A stretch of 35,239 nucleotides of DNA from Sphingopyxis solisilvae. Its GTDB lineage: Bacteria > Pseudomonadota > Alphaproteobacteria > Sphingomonadales > Sphingomonadaceae. How positions within the stretch are numbered: the first letter of the stretch is position 1; the number at the start of each line of letters is the position of its first letter. Shown here piece after piece: positions 33,655 through 35,239 of this stretch. The notes under the pieces were generated by a model. It was not told where the DNA came from and did not search any database. It worked only from the letters and a program-made list of their open reading frames with translations. The stretch spans positions 1-35,239 of the forward strand of contig NZ_JADKYM010000026.1 of assembly GCF_015475875.1 (NCBI RefSeq). Reading direction: 5' to 3'. Position numbers and translations under genes: made by a program.

Positions 33655-35013
33655 ATGGTCAAAAACGCCTCTTTTCCGGCGCGCTCCGCCGCCACACTCC
33701 TTCTCCCGCTCACCATGCTGGCAACCCCTGCGTTCGCCCAAACCGGCGTGAAAGAAGATTCGGTTATCCTGCAACCCGACAAGGTGACCGACGACGCGCC
33801 GCGCGTCACGGCGCCCATCGCAATTCCCAGCTGGTCGGAGGAAAACGCCACCGCGCTGCTCACCGCGATCGAAAACATCGGCGCTGAAGGGCTGTTCGCC
33901 AAGGATTATGATCCCGACGCCCTCGCCGCCGCGATCCTCGGCAAGGATCCGGCGCGCCTTGACGCGATCGCCACCGACACCTTTCTGCTGTTGGCGACCC
34001 ATTTGCGCGACGGGCGGACGCCGAACGCGGCACGCAAACAATGGTTCATGGTCGACAGCGATGCAGAGACCGATCCGCTGCTGCCGCTGCTTGCGAACGC
34101 ACTCGACAACGGCACCGTTCCGCAGGCGCTGGCCAGTCTCAATCCGGTCCATCCTGACTTCGCAGTGCTCAAGGCGGCGCTCGCCAACGCAAAAGCGCCC
34201 GCCGACGCCAATGCGATCCGCGTCAATATGGAACGCTGGCGCTGGATGCCGCGGACGCTGGGCGAGCGTTATGTGGTGAGCAATGTTCCCGAATATATGA
34301 CCCGCGTCGTCCATGGCGGCACCGTCATCGCGACGCACAAGGCCGTCGTCGGCAAACCCTCGACCGCAACGCCGCAGCTCAACCCGATGGCGACCGGGAT
34401 CATCGTCAACCCCAACTGGACGCTGCCGCGCAGCATCATCAATGAAGGGATCGGCGCGACGATCGCCAATAATCCTGCCGCCGCCCGCGCGCAGGGCTAC
34501 ACCTGGACGGGCAGCGGCAAGACGCTGTCGGTGGTGCAAAAGCCCGGCCCGAACAACGCGCTGGGCGTGATGAAGATGGAAATGCTCAACGAGCATGCCA
34601 TCTATCTGCACGACACACCGTCAAAAGCCGCGTTCAACGCCGCCACCCGCGCGTTCAGCCACGGCTGCATCCGCACCGAACGCGCGCTGCATTTCTCCGG
34701 CCTGATGGCGGTGATGTTCGCCGGAAAAAGTCCCGAGGAGTTTGGCGAGGCGATCGCCAGCGGCAAGACGACGCGTTTCGGTTTCGACCAGCCCTTTCCG
34801 GTCTATGTCGCTTACTGGACGGTGATCCCCGACGGCAAGGGCGGCACCCGCAAGCTCGCCGACCTTTACGGGCGCGATGCGCCGGTGGTCGCAAGCTTTG
34901 CCAAGCCGGGACGCCCGACCGCCGAGATCATCGCGCCCGCGGCACCGCCGGTGGTGCCGACCGTCCAGACCACCGCGCGCGCGACGACGCCGGGAACGAG
35001 CGGGATTTACTGA
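33655..35013 (+). CDS. L,D-transpeptidase, YcbB type
   Basis: 452 residues. Signal peptide 1-28 ends in PAFAQ. The catalytic domain contains NMERWRWMP (about 191-199), LHDTPSK and the nucleophile motif SHGCIR (Cys338). YcbB-type enzymes form 3-3 crosslinks in peptidoglycan in the periplasm. A separate peptidoglycan-binding domain is not obvious; the region between signal and catalytic domain is mostly helical. The C-terminal tail (about 420-452) is Pro/Thr/Ala-rich. No operon partner on the same strand is close. Confidence 0.93.
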   Translation: MVKNASFPARSAATLLLPLTMLATPAFAQTGVKEDSVILQPDKVTDDAPRVTAPIAIPSWSEENATALLTAIENIGAEGLFAKDYDPDALAAAILGKDPARLDAIATDTFLLLATHLRDGRTPNAARKQWFMVDSDAETDPLLPLLANALDNGTVPQALASLNPVHPDFAVLKAALANAKAPADANAIRVNMERWRWMPRTLGERYVVSNVPEYMTRVVHGGTVIATHKAVVGKPSTATPQLNPMATGIIVNPNWTLPRSIINEGIGATIANNPAAARAQGYTWTGSGKTLSVVQKPGPNNALGVMKMEMLNEHAIYLHDTPSKAAFNAATRAFSHGCIRTERALHFSGLMAVMFAGKSPEEFGEAIASGKTTRFGFDQPFPVYVAYWTVIPDGKGGTRKLADLYGRDAPVVASFAKPGRPTAEIIAPAAPPVVPTVQTTARATTPGTSGIY

Positions 35014-35047
35014 AGGGCGTCGGTGTAAGCCCGAGGTGGACATAAGG

Positions 35048-35183
35048 TCCTCCCCGCTTGCGGGGAGGGGGACCGCCGCCGCAGGCGGTGGTAGGGGGGG
35101 CTATCGGCCTGACGCGCCGCTGAAGGACGGCCAACCCCCTCCGTCAGCGCTTCGCGCTGCCACCTCCCCGCAAGCGGCGAGGA
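35048..35183. repeat. Dispersed palindromic repeat, copy 4
   Basis: Left TCCTCCCCGCTTGCGGGGAG and right CTCCCCGCAAGCGGCGAGGA are near-complementary; the inner GGACCGCCGCCGCAGGCGG and CCCCCTCCGTCAGCGC match copy 1. It lies after the L,D-transpeptidase gene. Confidence 0.82.
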
Positions 35184-35210
35184 ATCTTCCTTTCCCCCCC
35201 GCAGCCGCCC

Positions 35211-35239
35211 AAGAAAAAGCCCCGCCGGATCGCTCCGGC
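35211..35239 (-). terminator. Terminator of a gene beyond the window, cut by the edge
   Basis: GCCGGA-TCGC-TCCGGC (35224-35239) is the core of a hairpin; on the minus strand it leads into GGGGC and a T-rich run (complement of AAGAAAAA). The other side of the stem lies past the edge. It should terminate a minus-strand gene that starts outside. Confidence 0.6.

Overview
The window is GC-rich, densely coded DNA from an alphaproteobacterium, most likely a sphingomonad of the Sphingopyxis/Sphingomonas group. This is inferred from the rpmF-plsX-fabH-ihfA-merR order, a class I lysyl-tRNA synthetase, several secreted or membrane families seen in sphingomonads, and dispersed palindromic repeats between genes. 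It reads as ordinary chromosome. I see no rRNA, tRNA, CRISPR array, transposase, integrase or phage gene.

Layout. 1-3980: membrane-anchored FKBP isomerase, ribosomal protein S21 with a strong terminator, a class II aldolase-family protein, an orphan [2Fe-2S] subunit of a molybdenum hydroxylase, and a secreted Gln/Arg-rich RcnB-like protein. 4004-7808: a large PAS-GGDEF-EAL-PilZ cyclic-di-GMP protein and a fatty acid desaturase. 7809-11491 (minus strand): lysK, a DUF3291 protein and a one-domain asparaginase in one tight unit, then a membrane-tethered LuxR-type regulator with a DUF4199 membrane protein. 11563-17243: quinone oxidoreductase-like enzyme, small PilZ protein, DinG/XPD-like helicase, SixA-like phosphatase and a lower-GC SUKH protein between repeats. 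17305-20368: lipid and ribosome operon rpmF-plsX-fabH-ihfA-merR. 20694-24747: MAPEG protein, MBL-fold hydrolase, SugE/Gdx-like exporter with a possible guanidine-II-like leader, YdeI-like protein, retropepsin-like protease, a secreted unknown and YgfZ. 24808-29723: pyrC, rarD, two small envelope proteins, a GNAT/DUF1330 pair and a lipoprotein. 29822-35013: CsbD-like protein, thiS-thiG, then aroQ-accB-accC and a YcbB-type L,D-transpeptidase.

How they fit together. Several units serve core metabolism: phospholipid and fatty acid initiation (plsX, fabH, accB, accC), shikimate (aroQ), pyrimidine (pyrC), thiamine (thiS, thiG), Fe-S cluster protein maintenance (ygfZ) and translation (rpsU, rpmF, lysK). 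Around them lie envelope and signalling genes: two PilZ proteins, a tethered LuxR regulator, RcnB-like and glycine-zipper proteins, and the L,D-transpeptidase.

No obviously new multi-gene system stands out. The best leads are the hairpin leader of the SugE/Gdx gene, the C-terminal-domain-less asparaginase co-transcribed with lysK, the calcium-loop-like repeats in the RcnB-like protein, the ThiS tail that runs past Gly-Gly, the tethered LuxR/DUF4199 pair, the orphan SUKH gene, and a dispersed family of palindromes of about 130 bp.
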